A stretch of 64,000 bases of DNA from Streptococcus ruminicola (GTDB lineage Bacteria; Bacillota; Bacilli; Lactobacillales; Streptococcaceae): contig NZ_CP046919.1 of assembly GCF_011387195.1 (NCBI RefSeq), positions 1,488,001 to 1,552,000 on the forward strand, in the 5' to 3' direction. Of the stretch, positions 21,718 to 31,803 are shown piece after piece. The notes below the pieces were generated by a model, which made no database searches, was not told where the DNA came from, and saw only the letters and a list, made by a program, of their open reading frames with translations. Position 1 is the stretch's first letter. Each line of letters starts with the position of its first letter. Both the position numbers and the translations under genes were made by a program.

Positions 21718-22242
21718 ATGGCGGAAATCAAAGTTGAAAAAGTGACCTTGGATAAGTTAGATATGCTACAAAAATTGAGCATCGATACTTTTCGTGAAAC
21801 ATTTGGTTTTGATAACACCGAAGAAGAACTTCAAGAATTTTTCAATGAGAATTATACTTTAGCGCAACTTGAAAAAGATGTGACAGATGTAGAATCTGAT
21901 GTTCGCTTTGTCAAAGTTGATGGGCGCGAGGTTGGCTTTATGAAAGTGAACTGGGGCGCAGCACAGACAGAGCATGAACTAAAAAATGCCTTTGAAATCC
22001 AACGTATTTACATTCTTAGTGAATGTCAGGGACTTGGCTTAGGTAAGAAATTATTTGAGCTGGCGCTTGATATGGCTAAGGCAGGTGAATTTGATTGGGC
22101 TTGGTTAGGTGTCTGGGAAGGCAATGTCAAAGCTCAAGGTTTCTACCGCAAATATGGATTTGAAAAATTTTCAGAGCACTCATTTAAAGTTGGCGATAAA
22201 GTAGACACAGATTGGCTTATGCGAAAAGCCTTAAAAGAATAA
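21718..22242 (+). CDS. GNAT N-acetyltransferase between pheS and pheT
   Basis: 174 residues with a complete GNAT core: EIQRIYILSECQGLGLGKKLFELAL, in which the Q-G-x-G-x-G-K loop binds acetyl-CoA, and the C-terminal WEGNVKAQGFYRKYGFEKFSEH. The N-terminal part (LQKLSIDTFRETFG) is of the type seen in spermidine acetyltransferase-like enzymes, but the substrate is not known. Start after GGAGGT at 21709. The gene is set inside the pheST operon, so it should be under the Phe T-box. Confidence 0.85.
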   Translation: MAEIKVEKVTLDKLDMLQKLSIDTFRETFGFDNTEEELQEFFNENYTLAQLEKDVTDVESDVRFVKVDGREVGFMKVNWGAAQTEHELKNAFEIQRIYILSECQGLGLGKKLFELALDMAKAGEFDWAWLGVWEGNVKAQGFYRKYGFEKFSEHSFKVGDKVDTDWLMRKALKE

Positions 22243-22311
22243 GAGTAGAAAGGGATAAAGAAGCTTACCTGTCAAATGTATTTTGACTGCGAAAAGCTTT
22301 TAACACATATT

Positions 22312-24717
22312 ATGTTAGTAAGTTATAAATGGTTAAAAGAGCTTGTTGATGTTGATGTTACAACACATGAGCTTTCTGAAAAAATGTCAACAACAGGGAT
22401 TGAGGTTGAAGGAGTTTCATCACCATCTGAAGGATTGACAAAATTGGTTGTTGGTCATGTTGTATCTTGTGAAGATGTTCCTGAAACACACTTGCACCTT
22501 TGCCAAGTAGATACTGGTGATGATGAATTGCGCCAAATCGTTTGTGGTGCTCCAAACGTTACTGCAGGTATCAAAGTTATCGTAGCTGTACCAGGTGCAC
22601 GTATTGCTGATAACTACAAAATCAAAAAAGGTAAAATCCGTGGTATGGAATCACTTGGTATGATTTGCTCACTCCAAGAACTTGGTTTGCCAGAATCAAT
22701 CATTCCAAAAGAATTTTCAGACGGTATTCAAATCTTGCCAGAAGATGCTAAACCAGGTGACAGCATTTTCCCATACCTTGATTTGGATGATGAAATTGTT
22801 GAGTTGTCAATCACACCAAACCGTGCAGATGCCCTTTCAATGCGTGGGGTTGCACATGAAGTAGCTGCTATCTACGGAAAAGAAGTTCACTTCCCAGAAA
22901 AAGAACTTAAAGAAGTTTCTAAAGCTGCAAAAGACGTTATCGATGTTGCTATCGAGTCTGACAAAGTCTTGACTTACAAAGCACGTGTCGTTGAAAACGT
23001 GACTGTTAAACCAAGTCCACAATGGTTGCAAAACCTTTTGATGAACGCTGGTATTCGTCCAATCAACAATGTTGTCGACGTGACAAACTACGTGCTATTG
23101 TACTTCGGTCAACCAATGCATGCTTTTGATTTGAATAAATTTGAAGACAATAAAATCGTCGCTCGCAATGCGCGTGCTGGTGAAAAATTGGTCACTCTTG
23201 ATGGCGAAGAACGTGAATTGACAGAAGAAGATCTTGTTATCACAGTTGCTGACAAACCAGTTGCTCTTGCTGGTGTGATGGGTGGTCAAGCTACTGAAAT
23301 CGACAACGCTTCTAAAAACGTTGTTCTTGAAGCTGCTGTCTTTGATGGTACAGCTATCCGTCGTACTGGATCTCGTTTGAACCTTCGTTCTGAAAGCTCA
23401 GCTCGTTTTGAAAAAGGTATCAACTATGCAACTGTCGATGAAGCTCTTGACTTTGCAGCAGCAATGCTTACAGAACTAGCTGAAGGTGATGTTCTTGCTG
23501 GTCGTGTTGAAGCTGGTTCAGTTCCAACTGAAGATGTCGAAGTATCAACAACACTTGACTATGTTAACGTTCGTTTGGGAACAGAATTGACTTTTGCTGA
23601 TATCGAAGATGTCTTTGCAAAACTTGGTTTTGGTTTGTCAGGAAATGCTGATAAATTCACAGTTTCAGTACCACGTCGTCGTTGGGATATTGCTATCCAA
23701 GCTGACTTGGTTGAAGAAATTGCTCGTATTTACGGTTACGATAATCTTCCAACAACACTTCCAGAAGCTGCTGGTACTGCAGGTGAATTGACAGCAACAC
23801 AAAAATTGCGTCGTAAAATGCGTTCAATTGCTGAAGGTGCTGGATTGACTGAAATCGTCTCATATGCTTTGACAACACCTGAAAAAGCAACTGAATTCAC
23901 ATTGCAACCAAGCAACTTGACTGAATTGATGTGGCCAATGTCAGTAGAACGTTCAGTTCTTCGTCAAAACGTTGTTTCTGGTATGCTTGATACCATTGCT
24001 TACAACGTTGCTCGTAAAAACAGTAACTTGGCAATCTATGAAATTGGTAAAGTCTTTGAACAAAAAGGTAATCCAAAAGAAGAATTACCAAACGAAATCA
24101 GCACATTTGCCTTTGCTATCTCTGGTTTAGTTGCTGAAAAAGACTTCCAAACAAAAGCAACTCCAGTTGATTTCTTCTATGCAAAAGGTATCGTTGAAGC
24201 TATCTTTAACAAACTTGATTTGACAGTTGAATACGTTGCCGAAAAAGATCTTGAAAGCATGCACCCAGGTCGTACAGCAAGCATTTATTTGGATGGTCAA
24301 TTGGTTGGTTTTGTTGGTCAAATTCACCCACAAACAGCTAAAAACTACAACGTTCCAGAAACTTACGTAGCTGAATTGAACTTGGATATCATCGAAGCTG
24401 CTCTTCAAGCTGATAAAGCGTTTGTTGAAATCACTAAATTCCCAGCAGTTTCTCGTGATATTGCTTTGTTATTGCCAAAAGCAACTACTCACAAAGATAT
24501 TGTCACTGCAATCGAATCAGCTAAAGTGAAACGTTTAACAGACATCAAACTCTTTGACGTGTATGCTGGTGCAAATATTGCTGAAGGTATGAAATCAATG
24601 GCTTACAGCCTTACATTCCAAAATCCAAACGATAACTTGACTGATGAAGAAGTTACTAAATACATGGATAAAATCACTAAAGTCCTTGTTGAACAACTCG
24701 GAGCAGAAGTTCGTTAA
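22312..24717 (+). CDS. pheT: Phenylalanyl-tRNA synthetase beta subunit
   Basis: 801 residues. Domains in order: tRNA-binding OB fold (about 40-150, [24 protein letters not shown]), B3/B4 editing domain (about 210-380), B5 domain (about 405-475), a catalytic-like core and the C-terminal FDX-ACB anticodon-binding domain (about 708-801, [13 protein letters not shown]). ATG 22312 gives the normal opening [13 protein letters not shown]. No convincing Shine-Dalgarno lies before it; an in-frame ATG at 22276 has none either. Confidence 0.95.
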   Translation: MLVSYKWLKELVDVDVTTHELSEKMSTTGIEVEGVSSPSEGLTKLVVGHVVSCEDVPETHLHLCQVDTGDDELRQIVCGAPNVTAGIKVIVAVPGARIADNYKIKKGKIRGMESLGMICSLQELGLPESIIPKEFSDGIQILPEDAKPGDSIFPYLDLDDEIVELSITPNRADALSMRGVAHEVAAIYGKEVHFPEKELKEVSKAAKDVIDVAIESDKVLTYKARVVENVTVKPSPQWLQNLLMNAGIRPINNVVDVTNYVLLYFGQPMHAFDLNKFEDNKIVARNARAGEKLVTLDGEERELTEEDLVITVADKPVALAGVMGGQATEIDNASKNVVLEAAVFDGTAIRRTGSRLNLRSESSARFEKGINYATVDEALDFAAAMLTELAEGDVLAGRVEAGSVPTEDVEVSTTLDYVNVRLGTELTFADIEDVFAKLGFGLSGNADKFTVSVPRRRWDIAIQADLVEEIARIYGYDNLPTTLPEAAGTAGELTATQKLRRKMRSIAEGAGLTEIVSYALTTPEKATEFTLQPSNLTELMWPMSVERSVLRQNVVSGMLDTIAYNVARKNSNLAIYEIGKVFEQKGNPKEELPNEISTFAFAISGLVAEKDFQTKATPVDFFYAKGIVEAIFNKLDLTVEYVAEKDLESMHPGRTASIYLDGQLVGFVGQIHPQTAKNYNVPETYVAELNLDIIEAALQADKAFVEITKFPAVSRDIALLLPKATTHKDIVTAIESAKVKRLTDIKLFDVYAGANIAEGMKSMAYSLTFQNPNDNLTDEEVTKYMDKITKVLVEQLGAEVR

Positions 24718-24757
24718 TCATTTGATACAATATTAGGCTATTTGGGTTAATATAGAT

Positions 24758-24790
24758 AAACCACCGCTACGAAAGTAGTGGTGGTTTCTT
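24758..24790 (+). terminator. Terminator of the pheS-pheT operon
   Basis: AAACCACCGCTAC pairs perfectly with GTAGTGGTGGTTT around a GAAA tetraloop, then a short T-rich tail. Confidence 0.9.
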
Positions 24791-24822
24791 GTTTATCAAA
24801 AAGCCAAACCAACAACAGAATT

Positions 24823-24831
24823 TGGTATAAT
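24823..24831 (+). promoter_or_regulatory. Extended -10 promoter of rexB-rexA
   Basis: TG-g-TATAAT, 32 nt before the rexB start; no clear -35. Confidence 0.6.
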
Positions 24832-24863
24832 AGGATTATCTAGTGACATGACGAAGGATTATT

Positions 24864-27800
24864 ATGAAATTATTATATACAGATATTCAGTTTGATATGA
24901 CTGAAATTTTGGCAAGAAAAGCGATGGAAGAGGCTAAAGCTGGTAAGCGTGTTTTCTACATCGCTCCAAACTCTTTGTCTTTTGAAAAAGAAAGGGCAGT
25001 TTTGGAACTTTTGCCTGACCAAGCGTCTTTTGCCATTACCATTACACGTTTTGCTCAAATGGCGCGCTATTTTGTCTTAAATGAACCTCAGACCAAAGAA
25101 ACGATTGATGACAATGGCTTAGCCATGATTTTTTATCGTGCGCTGTCTCATTTTTCTGATACGGATTTGAAAGTTTTCGGGCGTTTAAAGCAAGATACGA
25201 ATTTCATCAAGCAATTGGTTGATTTGTATAAGGAATTAAAAACGGCTAACATGACCGTGCTTGATTTGAATGGGCTTCAATCTGAGGAAAAGCAAGAGGA
25301 TTTGGTGAAAATTTTCTTGGCTGTCAATGATATTTTGTTAGCCAATCAGTATGATACTCAGTCAAAAATTGCTTTTTTTGCTAAGCAAGTTGAATCAGGG
25401 CACTTGGACAAGGCTCTTGAAAATGTAGCACTTGTCATTGATGGTTTTACGCGTTTTTCAGCAGAAGAAGAGCACTTGGTTAGCTTACTTGAGCAAAAAT
25501 GTGCGCAAGTTATTATCGGAACATACAGCAGCCAAAAGGCTTATAAGGCAACCTTTACAGCAGGAAACGTTTATCAAGCTAGTTTGGATTTCTTGCGCTC
25601 TTTAGCAATGAAATTTCAAGCGCAGCCACATTATGTTGAGAGTTCTCAACAATCACACGAAGCTTTTGCTAAGTTATCAAAATTATTTGAAGCTAAGCAT
25701 GATTTTACAACAGCAGAGTTAACCTTGACAGATGATGATAAGAAACACTACGTTATCTGGGATGTTATCAACCAAAAAGAAGAAGTTGAGCATGTGGCTA
25801 AGGCGATTCGTCATAAGCTTTATGAGGGGTACCGTTATAAAGATATCTTGGTTCTTTTAGGTGATGTGGACAGCTATCGTCTTCAAATCGGAAAGATTTT
25901 TGACAAGTATGAAATTCCATATTATTTTGGGAAAGCAGAGTCGATGAGTGATCACCCGTTGGTGCATTTTATTGATTCTTTGGAGCGCGTGAAACGCTAT
26001 CGCTTCCGAACAGAAGATGTTATCAATCTCTTGAAGACGGGGCTTTATGGACAATTCAAGCAAGATGATTTAGATCTTTTTGAGCAATATTTGATTTATA
26101 CTGATATTAAAGGACAAAGCAAGTTTGCAAAGGAATTTACGGTTAACTATAAAGGAAAAGAGCACCTAGTTTTTATGAATCAAATGCGCGAGCAAATCAT
26201 GGCGCCTTTGCTTACGCTCTTTAAAGCGCAAAAGCAGCTTGGTTCAAGTTTGCTTGAAAAATTAATGACTTTCTTGCGTACTATTAGTCTTCCAGACAAT
26301 CTTGAAGGCATGGTTGCCACTTTTCCAGAGATTGAGCAAGAAAAACATGAGCAAGTTTGGCGAACATTTACAGGAATTTTAAACCAGTTCCAAACGATTT
26401 TCGGTAAAGAAAAATTGTCTTTGGATGAATTTTTATCGCTGGTAAGAAGTGGTATGCTTGCTGCTCAGTACCGTGTGGTGCCAGCAAGTGTTGATGTGGT
26501 TTCTGTAAAATCTTATGATTTGGTTGAACCACACACCAATAAATTTGTCTTTGCACTTGGTATGACGCAGTCGCATTTCCCAAAAATTGCGCAAAATCGT
26601 AGTTTGATTTCAGATGAGGAACGTGCCAAGGTCAATGAAACAACAGCTGAAAATCAACGTTTTGATGTGATTAGTCGTGAAAACATCAAGAAAAATCATT
26701 TTGCTGCCTTGTCACTGTTTAATTCAGCGACGGAAGAACTGGTGCTCAGTTTGCCACAAATTGTTAATGAGTCAGAAGATAAGGAATCTTCTTATCTTGC
26801 GGAATTAGCTAGCTTTGGTGTGCCTGTTTTGGTTAAGGGACGAAATCGTTTGTCGACAGATGCTGAAGACATTGGAAATTACAAAGCGCTCTTATCTCGT
26901 GTGATTGAGGTTAATCGCTTGGCTATTGAAGAAGACCACGAGCTTAGCAAAGAAGAGCAAACCTTCTGGTCAGTAGCTGTACGTTATCTTCGTAAAAAAC
27001 TGGCTAACGAAGGTGTTGAATTGCCACTGATTAAGGATAATATGCAGACCAAACCAGTTTCTGCCGAAGTGATTGAGACACGTTTTCCAAGTGATGAGCC
27101 AATTAATTTGTCTTCATCAGCGGTGACAACTTTCTATAATAACCAGTACAAGTATTTCTTGCAGTATGTTCTTGGCTTGCAAGAAGTTGAAACGATTCAT
27201 CCGGATGCTAGAAACCACGGAACATATCTTCACCGTGTCTTTGAACTTGTCATGAAAGATGAGTCTGATCAGCCATTTGATACCAAGTTGAATCAAGCTA
27301 TTCAAAAGACTAATTCTGAAGATGAATTTAAATTTGTCTATGAAGAAGACGAAGAAAGTCGTTATTCTCTGACCGTTTTGGAAGATATTGCAAGAAGCAC
27401 GGCAAGCATTTTGAAAAATGATGCTCAGATTCAAGTTGAAAACGAGGAAGAGCCGTTTGAATTGATGATTGCAAATGCAGTGCGCATTCGAGGTATTATT
27501 GACCGTGTTGACCGCTTGAGCGATGGCAGTCTTGGTGTGGTTGACTATAAATCGAGTCACAATACTTTTGACATTCAGAAATTTTATAATGGTTTGAATC
27601 CGCAATTGGTGACATATATGCAGGCTTTGCGTGATAAAAAAGGAAGAAGCGAGTCAGATAAAATTTTTGGCGCCATGTACCTTCACATGCAAGAACCCAA
27701 AGTTGATTTGTCAGCGGTAGCCACGACAGATAAAATTTTGGAGAATTTGTCAAAAGAACTACGCTATCGAGGTCTATTCTTGGACGAAGAAAAAGGTTAT

Positions 27801-28109
27801 CTATCAAATGGAAATTATCATTTGAATGATTCTGTTTACACTCAAGAAGAGCTCGATATTCTTCTTGCTTACAACCAAAAATTATTTATTCAAGCAGCAG
27901 AGCAAATCAAAAAAGGACATTTTCTGATTAATCCATACAGCGAAGATGGCAAGTCTGTCCAAGGTGACCAGCTAAAAGCTATCACACGCTTTGAAGCCAA
28001 TCGTCACATGCCATACGCGAGAAAATGGTATAAACTACCAAGAAAAGAAAGACGTCAAGGCTTTTTGAGTCTAATGCTAAAAGAAGAGGAGGAAAAAGAT
28101 GAACTTTAA
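24864..28109 (+). CDS. rexB: ATP-dependent nuclease subunit B (RexB, AddB-like)
   Basis: 1081 residues. Partner of RexA in the streptococcal RecBCD-equivalent that resects double-strand breaks for recombination. The C-terminal RecB-type nuclease is intact (GIIDRVDRL near 875 and GVVDYKSS near 890). In contrast with Bacillus AddB, the N-terminus has no Walker A motif, and the iron-sulphur cysteines are missing, as is usual for the RexB type. Start follows GAAGGA. It overlaps rexA by 11 nt, so the two subunits are made together. Confidence 0.93.
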   Translation: MKLLYTDIQFDMTEILARKAMEEAKAGKRVFYIAPNSLSFEKERAVLELLPDQASFAITITRFAQMARYFVLNEPQTKETIDDNGLAMIFYRALSHFSDTDLKVFGRLKQDTNFIKQLVDLYKELKTANMTVLDLNGLQSEEKQEDLVKIFLAVNDILLANQYDTQSKIAFFAKQVESGHLDKALENVALVIDGFTRFSAEEEHLVSLLEQKCAQVIIGTYSSQKAYKATFTAGNVYQASLDFLRSLAMKFQAQPHYVESSQQSHEAFAKLSKLFEAKHDFTTAELTLTDDDKKHYVIWDVINQKEEVEHVAKAIRHKLYEGYRYKDILVLLGDVDSYRLQIGKIFDKYEIPYYFGKAESMSDHPLVHFIDSLERVKRYRFRTEDVINLLKTGLYGQFKQDDLDLFEQYLIYTDIKGQSKFAKEFTVNYKGKEHLVFMNQMREQIMAPLLTLFKAQKQLGSSLLEKLMTFLRTISLPDNLEGMVATFPEIEQEKHEQVWRTFTGILNQFQTIFGKEKLSLDEFLSLVRSGMLAAQYRVVPASVDVVSVKSYDLVEPHTNKFVFALGMTQSHFPKIAQNRSLISDEERAKVNETTAENQRFDVISRENIKKNHFAALSLFNSATEELVLSLPQIVNESEDKESSYLAELASFGVPVLVKGRNRLSTDAEDIGNYKALLSRVIEVNRLAIEEDHELSKEEQTFWSVAVRYLRKKLANEGVELPLIKDNMQTKPVSAEVIETRFPSDEPINLSSSAVTTFYNNQYKYFLQYVLGLQEVETIHPDARNHGTYLHRVFELVMKDESDQPFDTKLNQAIQKTNSEDEFKFVYEEDEESRYSLTVLEDIARSTASILKNDAQIQVENEEEPFELMIANAVRIRGIIDRVDRLSDGSLGVVDYKSSHNTFDIQKFYNGLNPQLVTYMQALRDKKGRSESDKIFGAMYLHMQEPKVDLSAVATTDKILENLSKELRYRGLFLDEEKGYLSNGNYHLNDSVYTQEELDILLAYNQKLFIQAAEQIKKGHFLINPYSEDGKSVQGDQLKAITRFEANRHMPYARKWYKLPRKERRQGFLSLMLKEEEEKDEL

Positions 28110-31100
28110 GCCGTTTTTGACATCAGAAGAGATTTCCTTTTTGCAAGCTCAAGAAGCAAAGTCATCAAGTAAACAAAAGCGCACACCTGAACAGATTGAA
28201 GCGATTTATAGTTCTGGCAATAACATTTTAGTCTCAGCCTCAGCGGGTTCTGGTAAAACCTTTGTCATGGTTGAGCGCATTATTGATAAGATTTTACGTG
28301 GTGTCACTGTTGACCAGCTTTTCATCTCAACTTTTACTGTTAAAGCAGCAGGTGAGTTAAAAGAACGTCTTGAGAAAAAAATCAGTAAGGTTTTACAAGT
28401 AACCAAAGACAACGACACAAAAACATATTTGAATGAGCAATTGCTAGGTCTTCAGACAGCTGACATTGGGACAATGGATGCCTTCACGCAAAAATTGGTT
28501 AACCAATATGGCTACACGCTTGGTATTTCGCCAACTTTCCGTATTATGACTGACAAGAGTGAGCAAGATCTTGTCAAAAATGAAGTATTTGCAGATTTAT
28601 TTTCTGATTATATGCTTGGTGAGAACCAAGACATTTTCCGTAAATTGGTGCGTAATTTTTCAGGAAATCGCAAGGATAGCTCAGCGTTTAGAGAAATCGT
28701 TTATAAGATTTATGACTTTAGTCAAGCTACGGATAATCCAAAAAAATGGATGTCTGAGGTATTTTTAAAAGGAGCTAAAACTTATACGGATTTTTCTGCT
28801 ATTCCAGACCAAGAAGTCAATGACTTTCTAAGTTGCTTACATGATACGGCAAATCATTTGCAGGATGTGACGGACTTAGAGGATTATAAGCAGGTTACAG
28901 CTAAGGGGACACCTACTGCAAATTATAAAAAACACTTGAATATGATTGAGCATTTGCATGAATGGGCAATGCATTTTGAGACGCTTTACGGGCGTGAAGG
29001 TTTGGGACGTTTGGCTTCTGATGTGGCGGATTTAATACCATCTAGCCCAGCTGTGACAGTTGCAGGAACGAAATATCCTGTCTTTAAAAATCTACAAGGG
29101 CGTTTGACTGGTCTTAAACACCTAGAGACGATTTTTAATTATCAATCAGAAAGTCTTCCTTTATTGGAATTATTGCAGAATTTTGTGCAAGATTTTTCTG
29201 AGCAATATTTACAAGCTAAAATCCAAGAAAACTCTTTTGAATTCTCAGATATCGCACATTTTGCGATTGAGATTTTAGAGGAAAATCCAGATATTCGTAA
29301 GCTTTATCAAGATAAGTACCACGAAGTGATGGTCGATGAGTACCAAGATAACAACCACACGCAGGAGCGCATGTTGGAATTGCTATCAAATGGTCATAAT
29401 CGTTTTATGGTGGGAGATATCAAGCAATCGATTTATCGTTTCCGTCAGGCTGACCCACAGATTTTCAATCAAAAATTCAAAGATTTTCAAGAAAATCCTG
29501 AGCATGGAAAATTAATTTTGCTCAAAGAAAATTTCCGTAGCCAGTCAGAAGTTCTAGATGCAACAAATAGCATTTTTACACACTTGATGGACGAGTCTGT
29601 TGGTGAAATTTTGTATGATGGCATGCATCAACTTGTTGCAGGAAGTGATGCTCAGAAAGAAGCTCACCCCGAAAATGAAACAAAAGTGCTCATTTACGAC
29701 ACTGATGAGGCAAATGGTGCTCCAGAAGGTGCCGAAGAAGAGTCAATCAATCCAAACGAAGTCAAGTTAGTCGCAAAAGAAATCATTCGTTTGCATAATG
29801 AGGAACACGTTCCGTTTGAAGATATTACACTTTTAGTTTCGCTTCGTACGCGAAATAATGCGATTTTGCAAACCTTTGAATACTACGGGATTCCTTTGGT
29901 AACGGATGGTGGCGAACAAAATTATCTCAAATCGGTTGAGGTCATGGTGATGCTTGATACGCTTAGAGCTCTTGATAATCCGCTTAATGATTATGCCCTA
30001 GTTGCTCTGATGCGCTCACCCATGTTTGCCTTTAATGAGGATGACCTTGCTAGACTAGCTCTTCAGACTCTTGAAGATGAACACAAGGCTAATCTTTATC
30101 AAAAACTCGAACACGCTTTGAATGGCACAGGTGAACATGCTGAATTGATTACGACAGCTCTTCAGAATAAATTGAAAGATTTCATGGACTGTCTTGCAAG
30201 CTGGCGTGAATTTGCCAAATGGCACTCGCTTTATGACTTGATTTGGAAGATTTATAATGAGCGTTTCTATTATGATTACGTTGGAAATCTGCCTCGTGCA
30301 GAGCAACGTCAAGCCAATCTTTATGCGCTTGCGCTTCGTGCCAATAATTTTGAACGAGGCGGATTTAAAGGCTTATCACGCTTTATTCGTATGATTGACA
30401 AAGTTCTTGAGAGTGAAAATGATTTGGCAGATGTTGAAGTGGCACTGCCTAAAAATGCTGTAAACTTGATGACCATTCACAAGAGTAAGGGACTTGAGTT
30501 TAAGTATGTTTTCATTTTAAATCTTGATAAGAGATTTAGTATTCAAGACATGACTTCGCCTTTGATTCTGTCACGCCAAAATGGAGCAGGTATCAAGTAT
30601 TTAGCTGATATGCGAGAAGAGTTGGAAACTGATTATTTCCCAGCAGTAAAAGTCAGCATGGATACTATGCCTTATCAACTGAATAAACGAGAACTTCGTT
30701 TAGCAATGTTATCTGAACAAATGCGTCTGCTTTACGTTGCAATGACTCGTGCAGAAAAAAGATTGTATTTAGTCGGAAAAGCAAGTGCAGAAAAATTAGT
30801 GGACAAATACAGTGGAAAATCAGAAAATAATCATATTCCAGTATCTGAGCGTGAAACCTTCATGACATTTCAAGACTGGATTCTTGCTATTTATGATACT
30901 TACAAAAATTTGCCATTTAAAGTTGAATTTGTCACAGACGATGATTTGACAGAGGAAAAAATTGGTCAAATTGAAATGACGTCTGCCATTAAACCAGATG
31001 ACTTGAAAGATAATCGTCAGACAGAAAATATTGCAGAAGCCTTGGATAGGCTAGAGGCTGTAGAAAAGCTAAATACTGAATTTAAAGCTGCGATTAATTT

Positions 31101-31725
31101 GCCAAGTTTGAGAACACCAAGTCAAGTTAAAAAACTTTATGAGCCAGTTATGGACGTTGATGGTGTTGATGTCATGGCAAAACCATATCAAGCTAAGCCA
31201 ATGTTTGAGCTTCCAGATTTTTCAAAGAAAGCAAAAGTAGAAGCGACAGCAATTGGTTCTGCGATGCACGAACTCATGCAGAGAATTACACTATCAGAGC
31301 AAGTGACACTAGATGATATCACATCAGCATTAGCGCAAGTTTCAGCTGAAGATGATGTCAAATCACGTATTCGTCTTGAGCATGTGCTTGATTTCTTTGA
31401 AGGTTCAGAGCTTGGACAAATGATTCAGAAAAATGTTGATAAAATTTATCGTGAAGCTCCATTTGCCATGTTAAAAGAAGACCCAGAAAGTAACGAAAAA
31501 TTTGTCGTACGTGGGATTGTCGATGGTTATCTTTTATTCGACGACCGAATTGTTCTGTTTGATTATAAAACAGACAAATACACTAACAGCGAAGACATCA
31601 AAAAACGCTATCAGGGACAAATGGCTCTTTACGCCGAAGCCCTTAGCAAGTCTTACCATATCGAAAAAGTTGACAAATACCTTGTTTTACTTGGTGGAGA
31701 AAACTTAGAAGTAGTTAAACTGTAA
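28099..31725 (+). CDS. rexA: ATP-dependent helicase/nuclease subunit A (RexA, AddA-like)
   Basis: 1208 residues. UvrD-family helicase with Walker A ASAGSGKTF (about 48-56), motif II VDEYQDNN (about 412-419), motif V/VI regions (LMTIHKSKGLEFKYVF and LLYVAMTRAEKRLYLVG), and a C-terminal RecB-like nuclease with GIVDGYLLF (about 1139) and LFDYKTDKY (about 1153). GAGGAGG inside the end of rexB serves as its ribosome-binding site. Complete, no sign of damage. Confidence 0.95.
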   Translation: MNFKPFLTSEEISFLQAQEAKSSSKQKRTPEQIEAIYSSGNNILVSASAGSGKTFVMVERIIDKILRGVTVDQLFISTFTVKAAGELKERLEKKISKVLQVTKDNDTKTYLNEQLLGLQTADIGTMDAFTQKLVNQYGYTLGISPTFRIMTDKSEQDLVKNEVFADLFSDYMLGENQDIFRKLVRNFSGNRKDSSAFREIVYKIYDFSQATDNPKKWMSEVFLKGAKTYTDFSAIPDQEVNDFLSCLHDTANHLQDVTDLEDYKQVTAKGTPTANYKKHLNMIEHLHEWAMHFETLYGREGLGRLASDVADLIPSSPAVTVAGTKYPVFKNLQGRLTGLKHLETIFNYQSESLPLLELLQNFVQDFSEQYLQAKIQENSFEFSDIAHFAIEILEENPDIRKLYQDKYHEVMVDEYQDNNHTQERMLELLSNGHNRFMVGDIKQSIYRFRQADPQIFNQKFKDFQENPEHGKLILLKENFRSQSEVLDATNSIFTHLMDESVGEILYDGMHQLVAGSDAQKEAHPENETKVLIYDTDEANGAPEGAEEESINPNEVKLVAKEIIRLHNEEHVPFEDITLLVSLRTRNNAILQTFEYYGIPLVTDGGEQNYLKSVEVMVMLDTLRALDNPLNDYALVALMRSPMFAFNEDDLARLALQTLEDEHKANLYQKLEHALNGTGEHAELITTALQNKLKDFMDCLASWREFAKWHSLYDLIWKIYNERFYYDYVGNLPRAEQRQANLYALALRANNFERGGFKGLSRFIRMIDKVLESENDLADVEVALPKNAVNLMTIHKSKGLEFKYVFILNLDKRFSIQDMTSPLILSRQNGAGIKYLADMREELETDYFPAVKVSMDTMPYQLNKRELRLAMLSEQMRLLYVAMTRAEKRLYLVGKASAEKLVDKYSGKSENNHIPVSERETFMTFQDWILAIYDTYKNLPFKVEFVTDDDLTEEKIGQIEMTSAIKPDDLKDNRQTENIAEALDRLEAVEKLNTEFKAAINLPSLRTPSQVKKLYEPVMDVDGVDVMAKPYQAKPMFELPDFSKKAKVEATAIGSAMHELMQRITLSEQVTLDDITSALAQVSAEDDVKSRIRLEHVLDFFEGSELGQMIQKNVDKIYREAPFAMLKEDPESNEKFVVRGIVDGYLLFDDRIVLFDYKTDKYTNSEDIKKRYQGQMALYAEALSKSYHIEKVDKYLVLLGGENLEVVKL

Positions 31726-31728
31726 TTT

Positions 31729-31756
31729 AAAAGCGACCGATTTTCGGTCGCTTTCT
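31729..31756. terminator. Terminator between rexA and the convergent methyltransferase gene
   Basis: AAAGCGACCGA and TCGGTCGCTTT form a perfect stem with a TTT loop; tails on both sides allow use from both directions. Confidence 0.85.
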
Positions 31757-31803
31757 GTATAGTATTGTTATTGTATATAGAAAAATAAAGGTGAGTTTTT
31801 TGA

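Noticed and set aside
27117..27605. 162-codon minus-strand frame inside rexB
   Set aside because: Antisense to the conserved nuclease domain of rexB, no start signals and no family features.
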